A stretch of 64,000 bases of DNA from an uncultured bacterium (GTDB lineage Bacteria; DUMJ01). The notes under the pieces are model-generated. The model did no database searches and had not been told where the DNA came from. It saw only the letters and a program-made list of their open reading frames with translations. Of this stretch, positions 17,436-26,641 are shown piece after piece (the first letter of the stretch is position 1; each line of letters begins with the position of its first letter). The DNA is taken from the NCBI GenBank assembly GCA_937958695.1, contig CALGNK010000011.1, forward strand, positions 62,001 through 126,000, given 5' to 3'. The translations under genes were made by a program, and so were the position numbers.

Positions 17436-19382
17436 ATGAAAAAGGTTATATCAGTGTTGTTATCTCTGGCAATAGTAGTGAGTGTAATGTTAATAAGTGT
17501 TCCAACCGCTTTTCCTCAGAGAAAGTACAATGAAGCACCAATGCTAGCTGAATTAGTAAAAGCTGGGAAACTTCCACCGGTTGAAGAAAGATTACCCAAG
17601 AATCCAGTTGTAGTTGATGTAGTTGAGGAAATTGGTAAGTATGGTGGCACTGTTAGAATGATACATATGGCTCCAGAAAGTTTTATAAGTAACTATGACT
17701 GGTGGGTTGAGAGACTTTTAAGGATAAGCGCCAAAGACCTTAAGACCATCGAACCTAACGTTATAGAGAGTTGGAAGGTAAGTAGAGATGGTAGAGAGTA
17801 TACCCTTAAACTAAGAGAAGGAATGAGATGGTCTGATGGCGATCCTTTAGATACTGATGATATAAAGTTCTGGTATGAAGATGTCCTAATGAACAAAGAC
17901 CTTAACCCAGTAATCTGGAGAAAGGTTTGGGGCTACGGAGATAAACCAGTAGAGTGTCAAATTATTGATAAGTACACATTTAAACTTAAATTTGCAAAGC
18001 CCTTTGGAACTTTTCCTCTCTGGATGTCAAGGATAGAAACAGGTGCTGGCGTTAACAGTATGATACTCCCAAGTCATGCCTTAAAGAAGTATCATATTAA
18101 GTATGCAAAGAAGGAAGACTTAGAAAGATTAATGAAGGAGTATAAGTATGACCAGTGGTTCCAGCTCTTTAATAGATTTGTTAATGACGCAGGACCTTGG
18201 GATGCTACCGCAGAGCCAAGATGGCCAACACTTCAGCCTTGGGTTATAGCAGAAAGACCTTCTCCTGGGGTAACAATCCTAGAGAGGAATCCTTACTACT
18301 GGAAGGTTGATAAGGCTGGTAATCAGCTTCCATATATAGATAGGATACGTGTAGAGCTCGTCAATATGCCTGAAACAGTTAATATGAAGATAATCGCTGG
18401 AGAGCTAGACTATGGTGGACAGCACGATGTCTCTATAGCATACTATCCGATATACAAGAAGCACGAGAAGGATGGAAACTATAGAGTTCTGCTCTGGGAA
18501 GGAACAATGACCGATAAGTATATACTCTTACCTAACAATACGCACCCTGACCCAGTAATGCGTAAGCTTATGCACAATGTCTTGTTTAAGAGAGCTCTAT
18601 CTGTAGCAATAAATAGAGAAGAAATCAATAAAGTTCTCTACTTTGGCTTAGCTAAACCTTCTCAGGCTTGTGTTGTTCCTTGGTCAAGCTACTATGAAGA
18701 GAAATACGCCAAGGCTTATGCACAGTATGATCCTGCATTAGCTAATAAATTATTAGACTCCATCGGCCTTAATAAGAGAGATAAGGAAGGTTTTAGACTA
18801 AGACCTGACGGCAAGAGACTGAGTATTATTATTACACACGCAGGGCCAAGAGTAGGAGCTATAACCGCTAAGTTTGCAGATATGATAGTAGACTATTGGA
18901 GAGCTATCGGAATAGATGCAAGACAGAATCAGGTTGATGCACAACTCTGGTGGGCTAAGGTTCAGGCTAATGAGTTAGATATGTGGATATGGGTTATGGA
19001 TAGAACAACAGACATGTTATTCCCAATAGATCCAATATGGTTTGTCCCAATCCAGCAGTGGCACGGTCACGCTCCACTATGGGAGCAGTGGTATGAAACC
19101 GGAGGGAAACAGGGAGAAAAACCACCAGAGAGTATATTAAAACTCTACGATATCTACCATAAGATGCAGGAGACAATTAGCGAGAAAGAGAGAATAAGGC
19201 TTGGTAAGATGCTGCTTGAATTCCAGGCTAAGAACCTACACGTTATAGGCACTATCACTGATGTCCCTGTTCCTCTAGTTGTATCTAATAGACTTAGAAA
19301 TGTACCAGAAAAAGGCGTTATAGGCTGGGATACTTGGGGAATAAGCCTATATCATCCAGAGCAGTTCTTTATAAAAGAGTAG
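17436..19382 (+). CDS. Peptide-type (family 5) ABC substrate-binding protein 1
   Basis: The 648-residue extracytoplasmic protein has a signal peptide ending near AFP. Its mature start, RKYNEAPMLAELVKAGKLPP, is shared with the proteins at 41440 and 58461. Family 5 features include SWKVSRDGREYTLKLREGMRWSDG, ERNPYYWKVD and ALSVAINREEIN. In thermophiles such proteins often bind oligosaccharides instead of peptides, so the ligand is uncertain. AAGGAGGG precedes the ATG. It heads an operon with two permease genes (the second frameshifted) and no ATPase gene. A strong hairpin follows its stop codon. Confidence 0.92.
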   Translation: MKKVISVLLSLAIVVSVMLISVPTAFPQRKYNEAPMLAELVKAGKLPPVEERLPKNPVVVDVVEEIGKYGGTVRMIHMAPESFISNYDWWVERLLRISAKDLKTIEPNVIESWKVSRDGREYTLKLREGMRWSDGDPLDTDDIKFWYEDVLMNKDLNPVIWRKVWGYGDKPVECQIIDKYTFKLKFAKPFGTFPLWMSRIETGAGVNSMILPSHALKKYHIKYAKKEDLERLMKEYKYDQWFQLFNRFVNDAGPWDATAEPRWPTLQPWVIAERPSPGVTILERNPYYWKVDKAGNQLPYIDRIRVELVNMPETVNMKIIAGELDYGGQHDVSIAYYPIYKKHEKDGNYRVLLWEGTMTDKYILLPNNTHPDPVMRKLMHNVLFKRALSVAINREEINKVLYFGLAKPSQACVVPWSSYYEEKYAKAYAQYDPALANKLLDSIGLNKRDKEGFRLRPDGKRLSIIITHAGPRVGAITAKFADMIVDYWRAIGIDARQNQVDAQLWWAKVQANELDMWIWVMDRTTDMLFPIDPIWFVPIQQWHGHAPLWEQWYETGGKQGEKPPESILKLYDIYHKMQETISEKERIRLGKMLLEFQAKNLHVIGTITDVPVPLVVSNRLRNVPEKGVIGWDTWGISLYHPEQFFIKE

Positions 19383-19400
19383 CTTTTAGTAAATTCTGCA

Positions 19401-19422
19401 TAGGGGGGATAATATCCCCCTA
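19401..19422 (+). promoter_or_regulatory. Intercistronic hairpin after binding-protein gene 1
   Basis: TAGGGGG(G)AT and ATCCCCCTA form a 9-bp stem with one bulged G and an AAT loop, starting 18 bases after the stop. No T-run follows, so it looks more like an mRNA-stabilising or processing hairpin than a full terminator. The permease gene begins 33 bases further on. Confidence 0.65.
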
Positions 19423-19455
19423 CTTATTTACTGAGACCTTAAGGAGGATGTAATT

Positions 19456-20454
19456 ATGCTAGGATATATTGTAAGGCGTATTATATTTTTATTCCCCGTC
19501 CTTTTAATAATATCTATGATAGCTTATCTAGTTATAGAGCTTCCTCCTGGAGACTATCTGACTACCCATATAATGAGACTTAGAGCTGCAGGTACACACG
19601 TGGCTGAAGACGAAATTATTAGGTTAACAAGGATGTTTGGACTAGATAAACCACCCCATATAAGATATTTTCTATGGCTATGGAAGATAGTTAGATATGG
19701 AGACTTTGGGCTCTCCTTTCAGTGGAATAAACCAGTAAGTGAGGTTATTGGGGAAAGATTAGCCCTTACTATGACCATTTCTATCCTAACCCTCATATTT
19801 TCCTGGTTTACAGGGGTTATTATAGGAATATACTCAGCTACTCATCAATATTCTATCTTTGACTATACGTTTACCTTTTTAGGTTTTATTGGCGTCTCTA
19901 TACCAAGTTATCTATTGGCTCTTGTATTAATGTATTTTGTATATTCGCGTTTTGGTTTAGCAGTTACTGGGCTTTTCTCTCAGTATTATGTAACTCAGCC
20001 TTGGAGTATAGGTAAGGTTATAGACTTACTAAAACATATTTGGTTACCTATTCTAATTATAGGTACAGGTGGAACAGCAAGTATAGTAAGAGTAATGAGA
20101 GGGACTTTGCTTGATGAGCTTAGGAAGCAGTATGTCATCACTGCTAGAGCTAAAGGCCTTCCAGAAAGGCAACTTATCTTTAAATATCCAGTAAGGATAG
20201 CTATAAATCCTTTAGTCAGTTCTGTAAGCTGGCTTTTGCCTTCCATAGTTTCAGGTGAAACAATAACTTCTATAGTATTAAACCTTCCCACCTGTGGTCC
20301 TATATTATTTAGAGCTCTAATGACACAGGATGAGTATCTAGCAGGAAGTTTCATACTAATTCTAAGCGGGCTAGTAGTCATTGGAGCCCTCATAGCAGAT
20401 ATCCTATTAGCAATATTAGATCCTCGTATAAGATATGAGGGGGTGGAAAGATGA
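19456..20454 (+). CDS. ABC transporter permease, DppB-type
   Basis: The 332-residue membrane protein has six predicted helices. The first helix begins at the N-terminus (IVRRIIFLFPVLLIISMIAYLVI) and leads into the PPGDYL segment typical of DppB/OppB permeases. The ATPase-coupling loop is visible as EAA-like VITARAKGLPERQLIFKYPVRIAINP. AAGGAGG at 19441 precedes the ATG. Its stop overlaps the next permease gene by 4 bp (ATGA). It is closely similar to the permease at 43435 along its whole length, which points to duplication of the transporter unit. It forms one half of the membrane channel for the binding protein encoded at 17436. Confidence 0.93.
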   Translation: MLGYIVRRIIFLFPVLLIISMIAYLVIELPPGDYLTTHIMRLRAAGTHVAEDEIIRLTRMFGLDKPPHIRYFLWLWKIVRYGDFGLSFQWNKPVSEVIGERLALTMTISILTLIFSWFTGVIIGIYSATHQYSIFDYTFTFLGFIGVSIPSYLLALVLMYFVYSRFGLAVTGLFSQYYVTQPWSIGKVIDLLKHIWLPILIIGTGGTASIVRVMRGTLLDELRKQYVITARAKGLPERQLIFKYPVRIAINPLVSSVSWLLPSIVSGETITSIVLNLPTCGPILFRALMTQDEYLAGSFILILSGLVVIGALIADILLAILDPRIRYEGVER

Positions 20455-21586
20455 ACGAAGAGATAAAAGAAAGTGCCCTTAGTGTTTTAGAAGAGAAAGA
20501 AGAAAAGATCTATCTAGCCTCTCAGTGGCAGTTAATATGGTGGAAATTTAAGAGACATAGACTTGCTATGGTTGCTATGTTTGTACTCTTAGGACTATAT
20601 TTTATAGCCATATTTTGTGAATTTGTTAGTCCAAATGATCCCTATCAGAGAAGCAGTTTCATATATGCACCCCTTCAGAAGATACATTTCTGGGATAGGG
20701 AAACAAAAAGATTCTACTTAAGGCCATTTGTTTATGCTATAAAGAGCGAAAGGGACCCTATAACATTTGAGGAAATATACGCTGAAGATACTTCTAAGAG
20801 GTTTCATATATATTTCTTTATTAGGGGGTATAGTTATAAATTATTAGGCCTCTTCCCTACGAATATCCATCTTTTTGGAGTAAAGGATGGATATATATAT
20901 ATCTGTTTGGTACAGACCAATTAGGAAGAGATCTATTTTCAAGGACCATGTATGGAACAAGGATATCTTTGAGTGTAGGGTTAGTCGGGGTAGGAATAAG
21001 CTTTATCTTAGGTTTAATACTTGGAGGCATTTCTGGGTATTTTGGCGGAACAGTTGATAATGTCATTCAAAGAATTATAGATGTTCTTATGTCTCTACCT
21101 ACCATACCTCTATGGTTAGCATTTGCAGCTGCAGTTCCTCAAGATTGGTCATCTGTAAAGGTCTATTTCATTACTACAATAATACTCTCTATATTCGGAT
21201 GGACTACTCTAGCTAGGACAGTAAGAGGCAAGTTACTATCTATGAGAGAAGAAGACTTTGTAATGGCTGCCAGACTTTATGGTTGCACACCATTCAGAAT
21301 AATTACCAGGCATCTCTTACCTGGTTTTGCTAGTTATATAATCGTCTCTTTGACACTAGCTATCCCTAGTATGATACTAGGGGAGACAGCTCTCAGTTAT
21401 CTCGGGGTTGGATTACGTCCTCCGGCTATAAGTTGGGGAGTCCTTCTGCAAGATGCACAGAATGTTAGAACAATAGGGTTGCATCCTTGGATACTAATTC
21501 CATGCATATTTGTAATATTGGCCGTTTTAATGTTTAACTTTATGGGTGATGGCTTACGAGATGCAGCTGATCCATATGCAAGATAG
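20451..21586 (+). pseudogene. ABC transporter permease, DppC-type, interrupted by a TA-repeat frameshift
   Basis: Two pieces of one gene are present. The first frame runs from 20451 to a TAG ending at 20924. The second carries the rest of the permease to 21586; its first ATG at 20948 has no convincing SD. The break falls at an 11-base alternating TA tract (20892-20902). Removing one TA pair restores GYIYLFGTDQLGRDLFSR and gives 377 residues, exactly the length of the intact paralogue at 44430, which reads GRLFLFGTDKMGRDLFSR there. The C-terminal part keeps the coupling loop VMAARLYGCTPFRIITRHLLPG. It could be a real mutation, a reversible slippage switch or a sequencing error. Confidence 0.9.
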
Positions 21587-21616
21587 ATAAGTCTTTCTAG
21601 GGGGGTAGTTTCTAAT

Positions 21617-22042
21617 CTATTTTCTTACTAATTTTCCTACCTTTGTACCAGGAAAGACCGTTCTTATTACCCTAGGATCTTCAACCTTTGCTATTGCTAC
21701 TTCACATATAGATAGAATTATACACCCCTCTTCTAAATGACCACTAAAAGATTTAAAATCTCTATTCACTATAGAAATATGTAAATGTGGTTCTCCACTA
21801 GCTATTATTCCCTGCAAAGATACAATCTCTAATGGACCTTCAAAATCTAAAAAGTCATCCTTTGGTGGGAAGTCATTAGATGCTACCATATGTATCTTAG
21901 CCTTCAAAAGACTACCCACTCCAGAAACTACAACACCTGTATCTATTTTTGTATCTTTTACTGCTCCTATAATACTTTTAAGTAAGTCTTCTCCTCTATC
22001 CACACGACAAAATAAAAATTGTTTCCCATCTATTATCTCCAT
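21617..22042 (-). CDS. PPC-domain (DUF296) protein
   Basis: The 141-residue protein matches the PPC/DUF296 domain: an N-terminal LLKSIIGAVKDTKIDTGVVVSGVGSL, then SGEPHLHISIVNRD and FSGHLEEGCIILSICEVAI. In plants this fold is joined to AT-hook proteins; bacterial single-domain versions form trimers of unknown function. The conserved His residues (PHLHI, GHL) suggest a metal site. It is the last gene of the long minus-strand catabolic operon, 10 bp after the aldehyde dehydrogenase. A role in binding a pathway metabolite is possible but only inferred from context. Confidence 0.8.
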   Translation of the reverse strand: MEIIDGKQFLFCRVDRGEDLLKSIIGAVKDTKIDTGVVVSGVGSLLKAKIHMVASNDFPPKDDFLDFEGPLEIVSLQGIIASGEPHLHISIVNRDFKSFSGHLEEGCIILSICEVAIAKVEDPRVIRTVFPGTKVGKLVRK

Positions 22043-22052
22043 ATATTTCCTC

Positions 22053-23495
22053 CTATCCTAGAACAATGAATACAGTCTTCCATTCAGTAAATAGGTCTAT
22101 TGAAGTTGTTCCCTGCTCTCTTTCACCATTCCCAGAAGCCTTAACTCCACCAAAAGGACCTTGTATCTCCGCACCAGTTGGAGGGGCATTTATATAGACA
22201 ACGCCAGACTCCAGAAGTTCCATAGCCTTAAAACTCTTCTTAAGGTCCTTTGTATATATTGAGGCAGAAAGGCCATATTCTGTGCTATTAGCAATCTCTA
22301 TGGCAGAGTTAAAGTCATCTGCCTTCATTATACATACAACAGGGCCAAATATCTCTTCTTTTGCTATCCTCATATCAGGGGTTACATCAGTAAATACTGT
22401 AGGTTCAAAGAAGAAACCTTTAGAAAATTCACCACTATCTAAGACATTTCCTCCATATACAAGTTTTGCCCCTTCTTTTATTCCTACATCTACATAGTAT
22501 CTTACTTTGTTTAGCTGTGATTCACTCACAAGTGGACCCATATCTGTATCCTTATCCATCCCATTACCTACCCTTATCTTCTTCACACTCTCTATAAATC
22601 TATCTATAAATTCATCATAGATCTTCTTTTCCACAATAATTCTACTAGCTGCTGTACACTTCTGTCCTGTTGCACCGTATGCCCCTGAAACACATCCATC
22701 TAAAGCCAGATCCAAATTGGCGTCTTCTAAGACAATTACTGGATTTTTACCACCCAACTCTAATCCAACTTTCTTTATCATTTCTCCACATATGGCTCCA
22801 ATCTTACTCCCTATCTCTACTGAACCAGTAAAGGATACTACCCCTACATCGGGATGTCTAACTATCTCCATTCCTGCAGATTCGCCAAAACCTTGTATTA
22901 AATTTATAACACCTGGTGGCAATCCCGCCTCTTCTAATATTTTTACAAATTGCTGGGCTACTAAAGGAGTCTCTCTCGACGGTTTGAATACAACAGTATT
23001 ACCAGTTATAAGGGCAGGCATAATCTTTCTGACAGGCAATAGTAGGGGGAAGTTCCAAGGAGTAATAATACCTGCAATTCCAACCGGTTCCCTAAAATAC
23101 ACTATATATTTGTCCCTCTTTTCAGAAGGAACAGTCTCCCCTATAAGTCTTCTCCCTTCTCCAGCAGAGTAATAGACCATATCTATACTTACCTGAACCT
23201 CTCCAAGGGATTCTTTGAAGGTCTTTCCCATCTCCTTTGTGATTGTTTCAGCAAGCCTTTCTTTATCTCTTTCCATAAGCCTTGCCGCATTGAAAAGTAT
23301 CTTACCTCTTTCAGGTGCAGGCATTCTTTTCCATTCTTTCTGAGCCTTTCTAGCACTTGCCACTGCCAGTTCTACATCTTCCTTCCCAGATAGAGGGAAC
23401 TCTCCTAATACCTCATCATTATTGGCAGGATTTATACTCTTAAACGTCTTCCCAGTACTGGCATTTGTTATCCATCTTCCATCTATAAAGTTCAC
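22053..23495 (-). CDS. NAD(P)-dependent aldehyde dehydrogenase
   Basis: The 480-residue enzyme oxidises an aldehyde to a carboxylate. It has the ALDH active-site Cys280 in GATGQKCTAASR, the general-base Glu in LELGGKNP, the Asn-containing ITPWNFPLLLPVRK and the cofactor-binding VVSFTGSVEIGSKI. It most resembles the succinate-semialdehyde/2,5-dioxovalerate type used at the end of sugar-acid breakdown, but that assignment is inferred. It overlaps the upstream reductase gene by 4 bp and is followed 10 bp later by the PPC gene. The operon as a whole points to oxidation of a sugar acid or polyol. Confidence 0.9.
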   Translation of the reverse strand: MNFIDGRWITNASTGKTFKSINPANNDEVLGEFPLSGKEDVELAVASARKAQKEWKRMPAPERGKILFNAARLMERDKERLAETITKEMGKTFKESLGEVQVSIDMVYYSAGEGRRLIGETVPSEKRDKYIVYFREPVGIAGIITPWNFPLLLPVRKIMPALITGNTVVFKPSRETPLVAQQFVKILEEAGLPPGVINLIQGFGESAGMEIVRHPDVGVVSFTGSVEIGSKIGAICGEMIKKVGLELGGKNPVIVLEDANLDLALDGCVSGAYGATGQKCTAASRIIVEKKIYDEFIDRFIESVKKIRVGNGMDKDTDMGPLVSESQLNKVRYYVDVGIKEGAKLVYGGNVLDSGEFSKGFFFEPTVFTDVTPDMRIAKEEIFGPVVCIMKADDFNSAIEIANSTEYGLSASIYTKDLKKSFKAMELLESGVVYINAPPTGAEIQGPFGGVKASGNGEREQGTTSIDLFTEWKTVFIVLG

Positions 23496-24385
23496 TTACC
23501 TTTCACCTCTATCCCTAGGAGTTTTTCCCATACCTTAATAACAGCAGATTGATTCTCTTCACCATAACCAAGGTCTTTTACTGCAGTAAAGAGTTGACTT
23601 ACAGTAGCACCTACAAAAAGAGGAACTTCTTCATTCTTAGCAAGTTCTAAGGCTAGATTTATATCTTTACTTGCCAGTTTAGCCTTAAATCCAGGAGTAA
23701 AATTTCTAGATAAAACTCCAGGTATCTGTGTCCTCAATATAAAGCCATCTGCAGCAGTATTTATTAAGACATCAAAAAGGACCTTTGGATCTACCCCTAA
23801 CTTTGTTCCTAAGGCAAAAGACTCTGCTATTATAGCCATATTTGAGATACTTATAAGGTTCCCAAGTAGTTTTACTATATGACCCTGCCCATTGGTACCT
23901 ATATAAAATATATCCTTACCCATAGTCTCTAGGATAGGCCTGCATCTCTCTAAAATCTCTCTCTTTCCACCAACCATTATACAGAGGTTCCCTTCTTCAG
24001 CCCCTTTAACTCCTCTACTTACAGGGGCATCGAGCATCTCTACATTCCTTTCCCTGAGTCTTTCTGCTATCATTACTGTAGATTGGGGCATACTTGTCCC
24101 CATATCTATCACAACGCTACCTGGTTTTACCCCTTCAATTACTCCATTCTCACCAAGCATTACCTCTTCAACCTCTTTAGAGCTTGGAAGCATTGTAATC
24201 AATACATTAGACTCTTGAGCAACCTCCTTTGGTGTCTTGACAACCTTTGCTCCAAGCCCTTGTAGAATATTTACTGGTTCCATATTCCTGTGGGGCATGA
24301 TAACCAAAGGGAAGCCCTTCTTGATTATATTTCTAGCCATAGGAAGCCCCATGGCACCTAAACCTATAAAGCCAACAATCTCCAT
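23492..24385 (-). CDS. Beta-hydroxyacid dehydrogenase (tartronate-semialdehyde reductase/HIBADH type)
   Basis: The 297-residue NAD(P) enzyme begins with IGFIGLGAMGLPMARNI, a Rossmann dinucleotide motif. It continues with the substrate segment DAPVSRGVKGAEEGNL and the catalytic Lys in GQGHIVKLLGNLISI. These are hallmarks of the family that includes GarR and 3-hydroxyisobutyrate dehydrogenase. GarR-type activity would fit the surrounding sugar-acid genes, but the true substrate cannot be read from sequence. It overlaps the aldehyde dehydrogenase gene by 4 bp and lies 4 bp after the iron-type alcohol dehydrogenase gene. Confidence 0.88.
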   Translation of the reverse strand: MEIVGFIGLGAMGLPMARNIIKKGFPLVIMPHRNMEPVNILQGLGAKVVKTPKEVAQESNVLITMLPSSKEVEEVMLGENGVIEGVKPGSVVIDMGTSMPQSTVMIAERLRERNVEMLDAPVSRGVKGAEEGNLCIMVGGKREILERCRPILETMGKDIFYIGTNGQGHIVKLLGNLISISNMAIIAESFALGTKLGVDPKVLFDVLINTAADGFILRTQIPGVLSRNFTPGFKAKLASKDINLALELAKNEEVPLFVGATVSQLFTAVKDLGYGEENQSAVIKVWEKLLGIEVKGK

Positions 24386-24389
24386 TCTA

Positions 24390-25559
24390 TCACTCTCCTT
24401 CGTAACTAGCCTCTAATATGGATATAAGATCTTCCTTCTTGCAAACCCTAGGATTAACAGTTAGATTTCCGCTCTTCATAGCCTCTTCAGCTATTCTATC
24501 AAAATCTTCCTTTCTTACCCCAACTGATTTTAGATTCCTAGGTAAACCTATATCCATTATTAGCTCTTTTATAGCCTTAATAGATTTTAGTGCGGTTTCT
24601 CTTAAGGTATCCCCAGGAGATTCTCCCATTGCAACGGCAATCTCAGCATAGCCTTCAAGATTTCCTGGCAGATTAAATTCCATCACATATGGAAGAACTA
24701 ATGCATTGGCTAATCCATGCGGAAGTCTAATATCCCAACTACCTAGTGGCATAGCTAGGGCATGGGCAATTCCCAATCTAGTATGTCTAAATGCCATTCC
24801 TGCTAGTAAGCTAGCAAGAAGCATATTAGTCCTTGCCTGTATATCTTCACCTCTTGATACTGCCCTTCTTAAATTACCAGCTATAAGTCTTATACTCTCT
24901 AAAGCCAGAGCCTTTGTAACTGGGGTAGCAACTGTTGTCACATACGACTCGATAGCATGGGTCAAGGCGTCCATTCCAGTCATAGCGGTTACACTTGGGG
25001 GCATTGAAACAGTAAGCATTGGGTCACATATGGCTATCTTAGGGGTTAATAGATCACTTCCTATACTTATCTTTGTCATATCTTTACTATTAGTTAATAC
25101 GGAGAATATTGTTAGTTCACTTGCAGTTCCAGAGGTTGTAGGAACAGCTATAATAGGCAATGGCTTATTCTTGACTTTGTTTACCCCTACATAATCTAAA
25201 AGTGTCCCTCCCCTATTGGTTACCCTCATAGCTATAGCCTTAGCTGAGTCCATGGAACTTCCACCACCGATACCGATAACAACATCACAACTATCCCCTA
25301 TAGCTAGATCTGTTCCCTTTTCGATTGTCGTATCAAGAGGATTAGGTTCTACCTCGTCAAATATAACAAAATCTATTCTATCTTCAGAAAGTATACCCTT
25401 TATCCTTTCCAAAATTCCTGAATTTGCTATCCCTTTGTCTGTAACTATAAAAGCCTTAGCCCCCCCAAGTTCTTTAATCCTCCTACCTAGTTCTCTTATA
25501 GAATCGCAACCAAAGATTATAACTGTTGGGATACTGAATATAAAGTTGAGGTTTTCCAT
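24390..25559 (-). CDS. Iron-containing (group III) alcohol dehydrogenase
   Basis: The 389-residue enzyme interconverts an alcohol and its aldehyde or ketone with NAD(P). The cofactor motif GIGGGSSMDSAKAIA is followed by PTTSGTASELT, the metal ligands in GMDALTHAIESY, and RLGIAHALAMPLG with LPHGLANALVLPY. Together these give the Asp and three His residues of the Fe/Zn site. The family ranges from lactaldehyde reductase to 1,3-propanediol dehydrogenase; nothing here fixes the substrate. It sits in a tight run of four dehydrogenases of different families. Confidence 0.9.
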   Translation of the reverse strand: MENLNFIFSIPTVIIFGCDSIRELGRRIKELGGAKAFIVTDKGIANSGILERIKGILSEDRIDFVIFDEVEPNPLDTTIEKGTDLAIGDSCDVVIGIGGGSSMDSAKAIAMRVTNRGGTLLDYVGVNKVKNKPLPIIAVPTTSGTASELTIFSVLTNSKDMTKISIGSDLLTPKIAICDPMLTVSMPPSVTAMTGMDALTHAIESYVTTVATPVTKALALESIRLIAGNLRRAVSRGEDIQARTNMLLASLLAGMAFRHTRLGIAHALAMPLGSWDIRLPHGLANALVLPYVMEFNLPGNLEGYAEIAVAMGESPGDTLRETALKSIKAIKELIMDIGLPRNLKSVGVRKEDFDRIAEEAMKSGNLTVNPRVCKKEDLISILEASYEGE

Positions 25560-25561
25560 CT

Positions 25562-26641
25562 TTAATTTTCTCCCTCTAAAGGAAAATTGACAGATAATAA
25601 CTTCCCAACCTCCTTCAGTTCTTTAATAACTTCTGGACCTAGCTGAATCCCGCTTCTTTTGTTTTCTACATATCTTCTAAACTCAAGTTCTCCTGGCAAT
25701 AGTATCTCATCTACCCCTTTAGCCTTTGGTAAACTCTTTATCTCTTGTCTCATTAATTCCACCCTCTCTTTAAATTCATTGACTGGGCAGAAATTTTCAA
25801 TATTAAACACCATAATAAAATTACCCACATTTTGGGGCTTTGAAAAATCATCATATAAAGAACCTATATGTGAACCAAATTCTGCACCGCTTAGGATTCC
25901 ACTTAATATATCTATCATTAAAGCTATGCCAGAACCCTTAGGGCCTCCAAAAGGCAATACCGCCCCCTTTAATGCAGATTCTGGATCAGTAGTAAACTCC
26001 CCTTCTGGATCCACAGCCCACCCTTCAGGGATAGTCTTTCCCTCTTTTGCTGCCAGAATAATCTTACCTCTAGCAACAATACTAGTAGCCATATCTAAAA
26101 GGATAGGAGGAAACTCTCTAGTTGGAATACCAAAGGCAATTGGATTTGTTCCAAGATATGGGACCCTTGCTCCCCAAGGAGCCATAGTAGATGGGGCATT
26201 TGACATAACTACTCCAATCATATCTTTCTCTATAGCCTTTAGGGCATAATATCCTGCACACCCAAAATGTGTAGTATGTCTTACAGCCACAACACCAACA
26301 CCAACCTTATTTGCCTTTTCTATTGCCAACTCTACAGCCTTAACCCCAACAACTTGGCCTAGACCGTTATCTCCATCTAAAACCGCCATAGAGGGGGATT
26401 CTCTAACAATATGAATGTTAGGTTTTGCATTTGTTAAGCCTGTTTGTATTCTTTTTACATATATACCGAGGCGGGTTACTCCATGAGAGCTTATCCCCAT
26501 AAGGTCTGCCCATACAAGATGATCTGAAACTATATCGGCAGATTCTTTAGTGATCCCAAGCTTTAATAAAACATCACAGCAAAAATTCTTTAATAGATCG
26601 GCATCTATCTTAGAAACCGTCTGTAATTCTATATCTTTCAT
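25562..26641 (-). CDS. Ldh2-family (malate/L-lactate/diketogulonate-type) dehydrogenase
   Basis: The 359-residue enzyme belongs to the family unrelated to classical LDH: WADLMGISSHGVTRLGIYVKRI near the start with the catalytic His, GVGVVAVRHTTHFGCAGYYA, then NAPSTMAPWGAR and GTNPIAFGIP. Family members reduce alpha-keto acids such as ureidoglycolate, 2,3-diketogulonate or oxaloacetate with NAD(P)H. Here it is coupled to an RraA-like gene by a 4-bp overlap. That link suggests handling of a keto acid produced or consumed by the RraA-type lyase; this is inference from context. Confidence 0.9.
   Translation of the reverse strand: MKDIELQTVSKIDADLLKNFCCDVLLKLGITKESADIVSDHLVWADLMGISSHGVTRLGIYVKRIQTGLTNAKPNIHIVRESPSMAVLDGDNGLGQVVGVKAVELAIEKANKVGVGVVAVRHTTHFGCAGYYALKAIEKDMIGVVMSNAPSTMAPWGARVPYLGTNPIAFGIPTREFPPILLDMATSIVARGKIILAAKEGKTIPEGWAVDPEGEFTTDPESALKGAVLPFGGPKGSGIALMIDILSGILSGAEFGSHIGSLYDDFSKPQNVGNFIMVFNIENFCPVNEFKERVELMRQEIKSLPKAKGVDEILLPGELEFRRYVENKRSGIQLGPEVIKELKEVGKLLSVNFPLEGEN

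Noticed and set aside
20948-21586. A separate 212-residue permease gene starting at ATG 20948
   Set aside because: It lacks the first helix and loop, has no good SD, and joins perfectly to the upstream frame if one TA pair is removed. It is the second half of the 20451 gene.
22717-23172. Plus-strand open frames across the aldehyde dehydrogenase and other minus-strand genes (for example 24706-25194, 25216-25590, 25659-26249)
   Set aside because: They mirror well-supported genes on the other strand, match no family and have no SD.
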